Position numbers and translations under genes: made by a program. This document shows, in pieces, positions 7,824 through 15,964 of a stretch of 57,842 nt of DNA. Position 1 is the first letter of the stretch. Every line of letters begins with the position of its first letter. The notes below the pieces were generated by a model. That model searched no databases and had not been told where the DNA came from. It saw only the letters and a program-made list of their open reading frames with translations. This stretch comes from Chryseobacterium gleum (GTDB lineage: Bacteria; Bacteroidota; Bacteroidia; Flavobacteriales_D; Crocinitomicaceae). The stretch lies in assembly GCA_945902775.1 (NCBI GenBank), contig CAMDMY010000007.1, forward strand, positions 1-57,842, written 5' to 3'.

Positions 7824-8582
7824 TTAATGATTTATCTCATAAAGTATCGGTCTACTCGGTGAAGCATCGTTTTCAAATGGCGCCGTCTGAATTTCCAATA
7901 TATACGAACCATCTTTGATTGAATCATTTACATAAATCAATTCTGTAATTGTTTTATCAAATTGAGGATTGCTCGGTACTTGCCAAAAAGCATGATGAAA
8001 CACCAATTTACCACCATCCAATTCACGATCAACAGAAGGTAAATCAATTAATAGATGTTTAACCCCAGATTCATTCAACAAATCAATGCAAGCAATATCA
8101 ATGAACGGTGGATTAGAAGAAGTATAATTCAAATGTTGTTTATTTTCAATGTTCGGTAATGTTCGAATCACCAAAGCTTCCATTTTCTTTCCTCCGATAA
8201 ATTTCTCTAACAATGCTTTTGTAATAATGTAATCGTCAACGTTTTCAGAATTATTGTGAATTTTTTCAGGTTCAATTGAAACCAACTCAGCAGTAAAAAA
8301 ATACATTTTTAACGATTGATTGACAGAATAAACAGTTGGTGTAATATGTCCTAAACACTCTGTATGCGTTCCATGTCCGTGAGGATTAAAAAATATGTTT
8401 CTGAAGTTTACACTTCCACCTTCAGCAACAGCTCCAACAAAACCATGCGCTCTAACTGGTTCAATAACTGGTAAATCTACATGCCATGCTCTTAAATTCT
8501 CATCTGTATTAGATAAAGGAATAGAAATATCCAATGGATTATTTGTTTCAATAAACCGATTTGAATCTAAATAAAACTTCAT
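7824..8582 (-). CDS. Cyclase-family metal hydrolase, kynurenine formamidase-like
   Basis: Belongs to the PF04199 cyclase fold that includes KynB, which removes formate from N-formylkynurenine. The metal-binding segment reads HGHGTHTECLGH at residues 68-79; classical KynB has HxGTHxDxPxH, so here the aspartate is replaced by Cys76 and the proline is missing. Length is 252 residues, somewhat longer than KynB. Its place just upstream of haaO supports a kynurenine-pathway role, but this is inference: kynA, kynU and a clear kynurenine monooxygenase are not in the window. Confidence 0.75.
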   Translation of the reverse strand: MKFYLDSNRFIETNNPLDISIPLSNTDENLRAWHVDLPVIEPVRAHGFVGAVAEGGSVNFRNIFFNPHGHGTHTECLGHITPTVYSVNQSLKMYFFTAELVSIEPEKIHNNSENVDDYIITKALLEKFIGGKKMEALVIRTLPNIENKQHLNYTSSNPPFIDIACIDLLNESGVKHLLIDLPSVDRELDGGKLVFHHAFWQVPSNPQFDKTITELIYVNDSIKDGSYILEIQTAPFENDASPSRPILYEINH

Positions 8583-8673
8583 ATTTTCTTTTTTTATCGA
8601 ATATATGAATTAGTTTCTTTTTGAAGGCAAAATAGAAGTATTTAAAAATAAATAAAATTACCAATCAATTTAA

Positions 8674-8704
8674 TTACCATGGTAAATAAATTTATATATA
8701 TTTG
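8674..8704 (+). promoter_or_regulatory. Promoter box and 12-base palindromic operator of the YceI gene
   Basis: TATATTTG at 8697-8704 fits the TAnnTTTG -7 box, 28 bases before the ATG. Directly upstream is the perfect palindrome TTACCATGGTAA (8674-8685), placed between the expected -33 and -7 boxes where a bound dimeric repressor would block polymerase. No good -33 TTTG is visible, which is consistent with a regulated promoter. Confidence 0.55.
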
Positions 8705-8732
8705 TAGTATATAATTTAAAAATAGATTAAAA

Positions 8733-9332
8733 ATGAAATTATTTAACGTTATCGCAATTGCAACTGTAACAGGTGCATTAGTTTCTTTCCAATACGGAAA
8801 ATCAATTAAAAAAGACGAAGTAGTAAAATACCAATTAGAAAAAACAGCTTCAACATTAACTTGGAAAGGTGGGAAAAATGCAGAATACTTCCATACAGGA
8901 GTTGTTGAATTTTCTGAAGGTGTTTTAGAAATGAACAACGGAAATGTTGCTAATGGTTCTTTCTCAGTTGATTTATCTACGATTAAAGTAACAGATGCAG
9001 GTTTACCAGATGGTAAAAAAGATTATTTAGCAGGACACTTAAAAAAAGAAGATTTCTTCAATGTTGCAAAATATGCTACAGCAAAAGTTACTTTAGGTGA
9101 GTACAAAGACGGAAAATTAGCAACTACAATCAATTTATTAGGAGTAGATGTTAAACAAAATGTTCCTGTTACAATTAAAAAAACAGAAAAAGGTGCTAAC
9201 ATTTCAGGTAAATTTGATGTAGATTTCACTCCAGCAAACATCCCTGGAACAATAAAAAAAGAAGGTGATACAGAATCAATTTCTCCAATCTTCTCTTTTG
9301 ATTTAAACTTAAACGTGAAAGCAAAAAAATAA
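8733..9332 (+). CDS. YceI family periplasmic lipid-binding protein
   Basis: A 199-residue secreted protein with a short signal segment (MKLFNVIAIATVTGALVSF). The body follows the YceI lipocalin-like pattern: YQLEKTASTLTWKGGK near the start, then GVLEMNNGNVANGSFSVDLSTIKVTD, HLKKEDFFNVAKYATAKV and a C-terminal FSFDLNLN strand. YceI proteins hold a polyisoprenoid or fatty-acyl ligand in an extended beta-barrel. It is monocistronic: its own promoter lies upstream and a strong terminator follows. Confidence 0.9.
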   Translation: MKLFNVIAIATVTGALVSFQYGKSIKKDEVVKYQLEKTASTLTWKGGKNAEYFHTGVVEFSEGVLEMNNGNVANGSFSVDLSTIKVTDAGLPDGKKDYLAGHLKKEDFFNVAKYATAKVTLGEYKDGKLATTINLLGVDVKQNVPVTIKKTEKGANISGKFDVDFTPANIPGTIKKEGDTESISPIFSFDLNLNVKAKK

Positions 9333-9360
9333 TTCATTTGAATTAATAGAAAATAACCGA

Positions 9361-9390
9361 AAGGGTGAGATTATTCTCACCCTTTTTTAT
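9361..9390 (+). terminator. Rho-independent terminator after the YceI gene
   Basis: Perfect 10-base stem AAGGGTGAGA (9361-9370) / TCTCACCCTT (9375-9384) with a TTAT loop and a T-run. The next gene begins only 12 bases after the T-run. Confidence 0.88.
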
Positions 9391-9401
9391 TTCTTTGCAG
9401 T

Positions 9402-10022
9402 ATGGAACAAAATTCATTTGATGCGATCATTTTTGACTTAGGAGGCGTAATCATTAACCTTGATTACCAACTTACAATTGAGGCCTTCAAAAAATTGGGT
9501 ATTGACAATTTTGAGGAAATGTATACCCAAGCAAAACAGAATAATTTATTTGATGATTTCGAAACAGGGAAAATATCTTCTCAACACTTTATAAATTCAC
9601 TTCTCCCCTTTTTACCTTCTGGAACTAGCCCAAATAAAGTTGTTCACGCATGGAATGCAATGATTTTAGATTTCCCTAAAAAGCGTCTAGAATTATTAGA
9701 TCAACTGAATTCAAAATACCGAGTTTTTCTTTTGAGTAATACGAATGACATCCATTTACAAGCTGTCAATCGTTCGTTAGCCAATACGACCGATCGTAAA
9801 TTAGACACTTACTTCGAAAAAGTATATTTATCGCACGAAGTAAAACTTAGAAAACCACACAAAGAAATTTTTGAATTGGTTTGTACGGAACAAAACTTAA
9901 ATCCCGAGACAACTATTTTCATTGATGATACAATCGGGCACGTAAATGGTGCCAATTCAATTGGCTTAAAAGGAATTCATTTAGTCGATAAAACGATAGA
10001 GGAGATGTTTGCCTTTAATTAA
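9402..10022 (+). CDS. HAD superfamily phosphatase (YihX-like)
   Basis: A 206-residue HAD-IA hydrolase. Motif I is IIFDLGGVIINLD with the nucleophilic Asp16; FLLSNTNDIH carries motif II, KLRKPHKEIF contains the motif III lysine, and FIDDTIGHVNGA is motif IV. FDLGG is typical of the sugar-phosphate and YihX-type branch. The substrate is unknown. TTTCTTTG ending at 9397 resembles a -7 box; if so the mRNA would start within a few bases of the ATG (leaderless). Confidence 0.88.
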   Translation: MEQNSFDAIIFDLGGVIINLDYQLTIEAFKKLGIDNFEEMYTQAKQNNLFDDFETGKISSQHFINSLLPFLPSGTSPNKVVHAWNAMILDFPKKRLELLDQLNSKYRVFLLSNTNDIHLQAVNRSLANTTDRKLDTYFEKVYLSHEVKLRKPHKEIFELVCTEQNLNPETTIFIDDTIGHVNGANSIGLKGIHLVDKTIEEMFAFN

Positions 10023-10046
10023 ACATCCAAAATCAAACATTCAACA

Positions 10047-10451
10047 TCAATTTTTCTCCTGACAAAGTTCCACCAAAATACCATCGGTTGATTTTGGATG
10101 TAAAAAAGCAATAATCTTATTATCAGCACCATCTTTAGGCGATTGATGAATTAATTCAAATCCTTCATTTTTCAATCGCTCTAAATCTTTTTCAATATCA
10201 TCTGTGTCAAAAGCAATATGATGTATACCTTTTCCTTTCTTTCCTAAGAATTTAGCAATCGGAGATTCAGGATTAGTAGCTTCTAACAATTCGATTTTAG
10301 ATTCTCCAATCTGCAAGAATGCTGTTTTAACACCTTCTGACTCTACTTCTTCTAATTTATAGCAACTTGTCCCAAGTAAAGTTTCATAGACTTTCAAAGA
10401 CTCTTGAATACTCTCTACCGCAATTCCTAAATGTTCAATCTTTTTTATCAT
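10047..10451 (-). CDS. mce: Methylmalonyl-CoA epimerase
   Basis: Interconverts (2S)- and (2R)-methylmalonyl-CoA, linking propionyl-CoA carboxylation to methylmalonyl-CoA mutase. The 134 residues form the vicinal-oxygen-chelate fold: KKIEHLGIAVESI (first metal His), GESKIELLEATNPESPIAKF, GKGIHHIAFDTDDIEKDL (second His) and HPKSTDGILVELCQ (Glu ligand) are characteristic. I start at ATG 10451; the in-frame upstream extension runs through the terminator of the preceding gene and cannot be coding. Confidence 0.93.
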   Translation of the reverse strand: MIKKIEHLGIAVESIQESLKVYETLLGTSCYKLEEVESEGVKTAFLQIGESKIELLEATNPESPIAKFLGKKGKGIHHIAFDTDDIEKDLERLKNEGFELIHQSPKDGADNKIIAFLHPKSTDGILVELCQEKN

Positions 10452-10463
10452 ACTTTCAAACAT

Positions 10464-10495
10464 AAAAAAACCCTGTTTCAAATAAAACAGGGTTT
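10464..10495 (-). terminator. Terminator after the T9SS-type secreted protein gene
   Basis: Perfect 11-base stem (AAACCCTGTTT at 10468-10478, complement at 10485-10495), loop CAAATA, followed on the minus strand by a run of T. It lies between the 10515 gene and mce, so mce needs its own promoter or read-through. Confidence 0.88.
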
Positions 10496-10514
10496 CCAAT
10501 ATTAATTAAATCGT

Positions 10515-11312
10515 TTATCCTTTGATGAACTTTTCGTTCACATTGTCATAATTGATATAGTAAATTCCTTTTATCAAGTTTTCACAATTTACAGAATTTC
10601 CAACTCCTTTTTTAACGATACTTCCGTAAGCATCAAATATTTCATAACGCGTTTCAACTGGAGCACCATTAGAAGAGAAGTTAATAATATTTTTAACTTT
10701 CGTTGGACTTTTCGTAACAACAGCTAAAGAAGAAACAAATTTTACTTCGCTTGAAGTTCTTTTAGCTCCAGAATGATCCACTTGAATTACACGAATTTTA
10801 TTTTCACCAGAATGAGGAGAAGCTTGGAATTCGTATGAATTAACACCTACATTTCCTTTTCCTTGAACCTCACCTATACTTACCCATTTATTCCATCTGT
10901 ATTGTTCGATAATATAAGGCAATTTTCCGTGTTCGTCTGTCGTTTTCCAAGTTAATAAACCATTTGATGTTACTTCAATCGAAGTTACTTTGAAAGTACT
11001 TCTTGGTAATAATACCTCAGGATTTAAAATTTTAGGCTTACAACCATCATTGTGTTCTATAACAATAAAAACAGGTTCACCAATAGCAATGTTAAAAATA
11101 GAAAAATCAATTTCGAAAGCACCCATGCTAGTTCCGCCAGGCATGATGTCACCATTTACAGTAACTTTTGTAGCACAATAACCAAAACCATCATCATCCA
11201 TCGGATTTTGAACGTAAAGGTTTTTACCTTGATAACTTCCTTCAATAGAAAGGGCTCCGTACGATATCGTACTTAACAAGCTTAAAATCAGAAAAGTAAG
11301 TATAAATTTCAT
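10515..11312 (-). CDS. Secreted protein with T9SS-like C-terminal tail
   Basis: A 265-residue protein with a clear signal peptide (residues 1-19, cut near SYGA). The last 60 or so residues, VETRYEIFDAYGSIVKKG through NLIKGIYYINYDNVNEKFIKG, resemble a type A sorting domain: a beta-sandwich of about 70 residues whose signature strand reads GIYYI and ends in a basic KFIKG. It is probably exported by the T9SS and attached to the surface or released. The N-terminal 190 residues match no family known to me. Confidence 0.7.
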   Translation of the reverse strand: MKFILTFLILSLLSTISYGALSIEGSYQGKNLYVQNPMDDDGFGYCATKVTVNGDIMPGGTSMGAFEIDFSIFNIAIGEPVFIVIEHNDGCKPKILNPEVLLPRSTFKVTSIEVTSNGLLTWKTTDEHGKLPYIIEQYRWNKWVSIGEVQGKGNVGVNSYEFQASPHSGENKIRVIQVDHSGAKRTSSEVKFVSSLAVVTKSPTKVKNIINFSSNGAPVETRYEIFDAYGSIVKKGVGNSVNCENLIKGIYYINYDNVNEKFIKG

Positions 11313-11562
11313 TTAAATCCCGTGTATTATGTGTTGTCAAAAGTGTCTAAAGAGAACAATTTTACGTTAGCAAATATAGTATTTTTTTTAATTAATCTAC
11401 TATGTACTAAAAAAACGTTCTAAATATTTCAATTATTTTTTTTTCAATTCAATTTGTATGCCAAACACACCAAGAGAAAAAATGAATATTAAATAAATAT
11501 GAATATTTTCTTTAATTAATCGTAATTTTTATTAACCTTGTAAGTGTTTTTTTAATTTAAAA
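11313..11562. other. AT-rich intergenic region
   Basis: This 250-base divergent gap is very AT-rich. The only signal seen is TAACCTTG at 11533-11540, one mismatch from TAnnTTTG and 23 bases before the binding-protein ATG. No RNA gene or repeat was recognised. Confidence 0.4.
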
Positions 11563-13314
11563 ATGAAAATGAAAATTACTTGGCTATTCTCACTTCTTAT
11601 AATTGCAACTTTACTTTCTTGTAACAGTAACAAACATCCCGAATTCGAATTCGCTGGAGGTTCAATCAGATTATGTATTGAAAATGAACCTGCTACCTAT
11701 ATTTCAAGAGATGTAATTGACGTTTATTCTGCAAACGTTCTTAGTCAAGTAATGGAATGTTTAGTTTCATTAGATGCAAAAGATTTAACGGTTAATCCTC
11801 AAATTGCTAAATCTTGGACAGTTAGTCCAGATGGTTTAAATTACGAATTTACTCTACGAAAAAACATTTTCTTTCATCCTCATTCTTCTTTTGTAAATGA
11901 CGAAGATCGTTTATTAACTTCTGAAGATGTTAAAAAAACAATCGAGTTAATTTGTTCTAAAAATGAATCAAGATTACCAGGGACAGCTTATTCTTTGATT
12001 TTTGAACAATATTTAAAGGGTGCTAAAGCTTTTTATGAGAAAAAAGCAAAATCTATTAGTGGTCTTAAAATAAATGGTGACAAAGTAACTTTTACATTAA
12101 ATGAAAAAGACAATAATTTCTTGAACAAATTAGCTCATATTTCTTGTGCAATTGTTTCTCGAAAAATATACGAGGCTAATTTAGAGCAAGATATGATTGG
12201 TACAGGACCTTTCAAATTCAGAGAATATAAAAAAGGAGTTACCAATTCAATAATCTTAACTAAAAACGAAGAATATTACTTAGCAGATAAAAATGGTTTT
12301 GCACTACCTTATTTGGATTCGGTTATCTATGTTTTAGAAAGTAGAAAGTTAGAACAATTGGATTTATTTGAAGCAAAAAAATTAGACGTTATTATGGGGC
12401 TTCCTGCTAGTAGAATTTCTAAAATGTTGGAAGGACGTATTTCTGATTTTAATTCAACTCCTCCTGAATTAGTTCTTCAAAACAATCCAATTTTAACGAC
12501 TAACTATTATTTCTTCAACTTACAAGATGAACGCTTCAAAAATAGTAAAGTAAGACAAGCTTTCAACTATGCTGTCGATAAGGCGAAAATTGGATCTGAA
12601 GTTTTAAGAAATCAATTTTATGAACTAGGATATTATGGTATTATTCCTCCAATTCCATCTGCTTTTAGGGGGTATGATTTTGAAGGTGTTAAAGAAAATG
12701 CATATGTATACGATCCTGTTAAAGCGAAAAAATTATTAGCCGAAGCAGGTTATCCTGATGGAAAAGGATTCGGAACGGTAAATCTTCGTTTCAATATTGA
12801 TGATATACACTCTGCTGTTGCAGACGAATTTTCTAAACAAATTTATCAAGTACTTGGAATTAATGTGAACATCGATGCTTCTTCTTTCGAACAATTAGAA
12901 AAGGATGCAAAAATGGCAAAATCTGAAATATTCAGATCGGCTTGGGCGGCAGATTATGCTAGTCCAGAATCCTTTTTATTTAACTTCTACGGTAAAATAG
13001 TGCCAAAAAAACCATCTGATCTTTCTGCAATTAATCATTCTCGTTACAACAATCCTGATTTTGATAAATTGTTTGATATGGCAAAAAAAGCCACAAAACT
13101 TTCGGATCAAATGGATTACTTTTCAAGAGCAGAGAAAATTTTAATGCAAGATCCTCCAATCATACCTCTTTGGTATAAAGGTGATTATGGAATTCTCTAT
13201 TCAAATGTTAGAGATTTATATTTCAATTCTTTAAATATTCATAGTTTCACTCGAGTTTACAAAAAAGAATGGACGAAAGAAGAGTATCTTGAAAGTATTA
13301 AAAATGTAAAATAA
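11563..13314 (+). CDS. Peptide-type ABC transporter substrate-binding lipoprotein (family 5)
   Basis: A 583-residue extracellular solute-binding protein of the OppA/DppA type. The lipobox TLLSC gives a lipid-anchored Cys after about 20 residues. Family marks include SWTVSPDGLNYEFTLRKNIFFHPH, the GTGPFKFREYKKG segment, RQAFNYAVDKAKI and AKKLLAEAGYPDG. No permease or ATPase gene is adjacent, so it may serve a transporter elsewhere or act alone. A second such protein of similar length is at 41694-43412. The TonB receptor starts 48 bases downstream but with its own promoter box. Confidence 0.92.
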   Translation: MKMKITWLFSLLIIATLLSCNSNKHPEFEFAGGSIRLCIENEPATYISRDVIDVYSANVLSQVMECLVSLDAKDLTVNPQIAKSWTVSPDGLNYEFTLRKNIFFHPHSSFVNDEDRLLTSEDVKKTIELICSKNESRLPGTAYSLIFEQYLKGAKAFYEKKAKSISGLKINGDKVTFTLNEKDNNFLNKLAHISCAIVSRKIYEANLEQDMIGTGPFKFREYKKGVTNSIILTKNEEYYLADKNGFALPYLDSVIYVLESRKLEQLDLFEAKKLDVIMGLPASRISKMLEGRISDFNSTPPELVLQNNPILTTNYYFFNLQDERFKNSKVRQAFNYAVDKAKIGSEVLRNQFYELGYYGIIPPIPSAFRGYDFEGVKENAYVYDPVKAKKLLAEAGYPDGKGFGTVNLRFNIDDIHSAVADEFSKQIYQVLGINVNIDASSFEQLEKDAKMAKSEIFRSAWAADYASPESFLFNFYGKIVPKKPSDLSAINHSRYNNPDFDKLFDMAKKATKLSDQMDYFSRAEKILMQDPPIIPLWYKGDYGILYSNVRDLYFNSLNIHSFTRVYKKEWTKEEYLESIKNVK

Positions 13315-13323
13315 AAATTCTGT

Positions 13324-13331
13324 TATCTTTG
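13324..13331 (+). promoter_or_regulatory. -7 box of the TonB receptor gene
   Basis: TATCTTTG matches TAnnTTTG exactly, 31 bases before the ATG. It lies in the 48-base gap after the binding-protein gene, so the receptor can be transcribed independently. Confidence 0.6.
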
Positions 13332-13362
13332 CGAGATATAACAAACTCTTAATGATAACTTT

Positions 13363-15774
13363 ATGCGTCTTTTTTTCTGTTTTTTAATCACTGCTTTTTC
13401 ATTTAGTGCATTTGCTCAACCTACTCAAATCATCCGAGGTAAAGTAGTTGATAATGAATCTGATTTTCCATTAGCTGGTGTTAAAATTCAACTTTTTGGA
13501 ATAAACGATTCTATTCCTGATTTCAAGATTTTAACTGATTTGGAAGGAAATTTCGAAATCAAAAATGTAGGAATTGGAAAATACCGATTAGATGCAAAAA
13601 GCTCTTTATATGAAGCGAAATCGACAACAATTACTGTTAGTTCTGGTAAAGAAACTATTGTTCAGATTTCATTAATAGAACGTTATCAAGAGAAAGAAGA
13701 AGTTGTTGTTTTAGCCCGTAAAAAAAATGAAGTCATCAATGAAATGGCTTTAATTTCTGCTCAAAAATTTAGTGTTGATGAAACCAATCGTTATCCTGGT
13801 TCTCGTTCGGATCCTGCTCGAATGGCTTCTAATTTTGCAGGTGTTCAAGGGGCTGATGATTCTAGAAATGATATCGTAATTCGTGGAAACTCTCCGTTGG
13901 GCGTTGTTTGGAAAGTGGAAGGAATTGATATTCCAAATCCATCTCATTTCGCAATTTCTGGAAGTACTGGTGGACCAGTTTCTATCTTAAATAATAAAAT
14001 TTTAGGTAATTCTGACTTTTTTATGAGTGCTTTTCCTGCTCAATACGGAAATAGTAATTCAGGCGTTTTCGATTTAAAACTTCGTAATGGAAATAACAAC
14101 CGTCACGAATTTACAGGTCAATTTGGATTTTTAGGGACAGAATTTATGGCTGAAGGTCCTATGAGTAAATCAAAAAAATCGAGTTACTTGATAATGGGAC
14201 GATATTCTACCTTGAGTTTGTTCCAACAAATGAAAATTAAAATAGGTACAGATGCCGTTCCGGTTTACGGTGATTTATCGTTTAAATTCAATTGGCAATT
14301 GAAAAAAGGTGGTTCTCTTTCATTTTTTGGAATTGGTGGAAAAAGTCAGATTGCTATCAAAATTTCGGATCAAAAAAAGTATTCTACTGAATTTTATGGC
14401 GAAGGAGATCGTGATCAATACTTTGGAACATCTATGGGGGTTTCAGGATTGGTGTACAAAAAATCGTTGAACGAAAAAACATTCATTGCTGCTACTGTTG
14501 CAATTAGTTACGATCAACAAAATGCACATCACAATTATTTGATTCGACACCTTGATGCTTCAGGTACTAATATTACCGTAGATTCTATCAAACCATTAAT
14601 GGGATACTACTTTAGAACAACAAAAACTTCTGGATTTTTTAGTGTCAATCATAAACTGAATAAACAACATTTATTAAAAGCCGGAATCAATTTTGAAGGT
14701 TATTATTTTGATCAACTGGATTCTATAAATGTGAATTATAAATTCGAGAACCGTTGGAATTACAAAGGAACTGCTATGTTAATACAACCTTTCGTTCAAT
14801 GGAAATGGAGAATGAAAGAAAATATGGATTTCACTGCTGGTTTACATAGTCAATATTTTACATTCAGTAACAGCATAAGTTATATTGAACCTCGTATAGG
14901 TTGGAAATTAAATATGAAAAATAGTCAGTCTATTTTTGCTGGTGCTGGTATGCATAGTCAAACACAACCTATGTATACGTATACCTATCATTTTCAGGGG
15001 ACTACTTCTATGCATAATAAAGATATGGATTTCACGAGAAGTATCCATTCAGGTTTAGGGTATGAAAAAGCGTTTAAAAACAAACTAAATGTTCGAACAG
15101 AAACATATTACCAATATGTTTATAATGTTCCAGTTGAACTTAACCCTTCTTCGTTCTCTTTAATTAATATGGGAAGTGGATTTGCCCGTTTCTTTCCCGA
15201 TTCACTAAAAAATACAGGGACAGGTTACAATTATGGCTTAGAAGTCACTGTTCAAAAATATTTCGACAAATCTTTTTTCTTTATGTTTTCGGGGACATTA
15301 TATGATTCTAAATACAAAGGAAGTGATGGCATCTTAAGAAACAGTTCATTTAATGGACATTACATTGGAAATTTATTAGCTGGGAAAGAATTTAAAGTAT
15401 CTAAAAAACAAACCATTTCATTGGGTATAAAAATCACGCAAGCGGGTGGAAAAAGATATGGATATGTTGATTTAGCGAAATCTAAAGCGGCTCAAGACAT
15501 CATTTATAGAGATTCTGCTTTCAATGATAGACAATTTAAAGATTATTTCAGATTGGATTTCAAAATAAATTGGACAATGAATACTGCGAAAGCAACTCAT
15601 GAGATTGGTCTTGATTTATTAAATATTTTCAATACTAAAAATTTATTAGGATTGGCTTACGCTCCAAACATAGGAAATCCATCAGCAGAACCAATTGCAC
15701 AAAAACAACAATTAGGTTTTCTACCTCTTTTCTATTACAAAATCGATTTTAGAGCAAAGGAAAAGAAAGAGTAA
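13363..15774 (+). CDS. TonB-dependent outer-membrane receptor
   Basis: An 803-residue protein with signal peptide (cut near AFAQ), an N-terminal carboxypeptidase-regulatory-like domain (residues about 24-105: IRGKVVDNESDFPLAGVKIQLFG), a plug (ARMASNFAGVQGADDSRNDI and VIRGNSPLGVVWKVEGIDI) and a beta-barrel ending with an aromatic-rich strand (LFYYKIDFRAKEKKE). It would import a ligand driven by TonB-ExbBD. It has no SusD partner, so it is not a SusC-type polysaccharide system, and the ligand is unknown. Its neighbour, a peptide-binding lipoprotein, hints at peptide-like substrates but does not prove it. Confidence 0.92.
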   Translation: MRLFFCFLITAFSFSAFAQPTQIIRGKVVDNESDFPLAGVKIQLFGINDSIPDFKILTDLEGNFEIKNVGIGKYRLDAKSSLYEAKSTTITVSSGKETIVQISLIERYQEKEEVVVLARKKNEVINEMALISAQKFSVDETNRYPGSRSDPARMASNFAGVQGADDSRNDIVIRGNSPLGVVWKVEGIDIPNPSHFAISGSTGGPVSILNNKILGNSDFFMSAFPAQYGNSNSGVFDLKLRNGNNNRHEFTGQFGFLGTEFMAEGPMSKSKKSSYLIMGRYSTLSLFQQMKIKIGTDAVPVYGDLSFKFNWQLKKGGSLSFFGIGGKSQIAIKISDQKKYSTEFYGEGDRDQYFGTSMGVSGLVYKKSLNEKTFIAATVAISYDQQNAHHNYLIRHLDASGTNITVDSIKPLMGYYFRTTKTSGFFSVNHKLNKQHLLKAGINFEGYYFDQLDSINVNYKFENRWNYKGTAMLIQPFVQWKWRMKENMDFTAGLHSQYFTFSNSISYIEPRIGWKLNMKNSQSIFAGAGMHSQTQPMYTYTYHFQGTTSMHNKDMDFTRSIHSGLGYEKAFKNKLNVRTETYYQYVYNVPVELNPSSFSLINMGSGFARFFPDSLKNTGTGYNYGLEVTVQKYFDKSFFFMFSGTLYDSKYKGSDGILRNSSFNGHYIGNLLAGKEFKVSKKQTISLGIKITQAGGKRYGYVDLAKSKAAQDIIYRDSAFNDRQFKDYFRLDFKINWTMNTAKATHEIGLDLLNIFNTKNLLGLAYAPNIGNPSAEPIAQKQQLGFLPLFYYKIDFRAKEKKE

Positions 15775-15781
15775 GATTTAG

Positions 15782-15805
15782 GTTGAGGTTAAGGTTGAGG
15801 TTAAG
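15782..15805. repeat. Short hexamer array GTTRAG
   Basis: Four hexamers, GTTGAG-GTTAAG-GTTGAG-GTTAAG, begin seven bases after the TonB receptor stop. The same GTTGAG unit forms the array at 54158-54199, also just after a stop codon. Confidence 0.75.
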
Positions 15806-15826
15806 TTATTGGTTGTTTAGGGATAA

Positions 15827-15916
15827 ACCTAATACCTAATACCTAATACCTAATACCTAATACCTAATACCTAATACCTAATACCTAATACCTAATACCT
15901 AATACCTAATACCTAA
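15827..15916. repeat. Heptamer tandem array (ACCTAAT), 12.9 copies
   Basis: ACCTAAT is repeated head-to-tail 12 times with no mismatch, plus six bases of a thirteenth copy. It lies between the TonB receptor and the DUF3108 gene, 48 bases before the latter's ATG. Read on the other strand the unit is ATTAGGT; isolated RTTAGGT copies also occur at 45279-45312. It is likely to vary in copy number by slippage. Confidence 0.95.
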
Positions 15917-15964
15917 AAATTTGGCACATACTTTGATTTAGAGTAACTATCAAAATCGAAGATT

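Noticed and set aside
10452-10499. N-terminal extension of methylmalonyl-CoA epimerase
   Set aside because: It is translated from the terminator hairpin of the upstream gene and is not part of the family.
15827-15916. CRISPR array or telomere-like sequence
   Set aside because: The repeats are 7 bases with no spacers and no cas genes nearby; a linear-chromosome end is not supported by the continuous genes on both sides.
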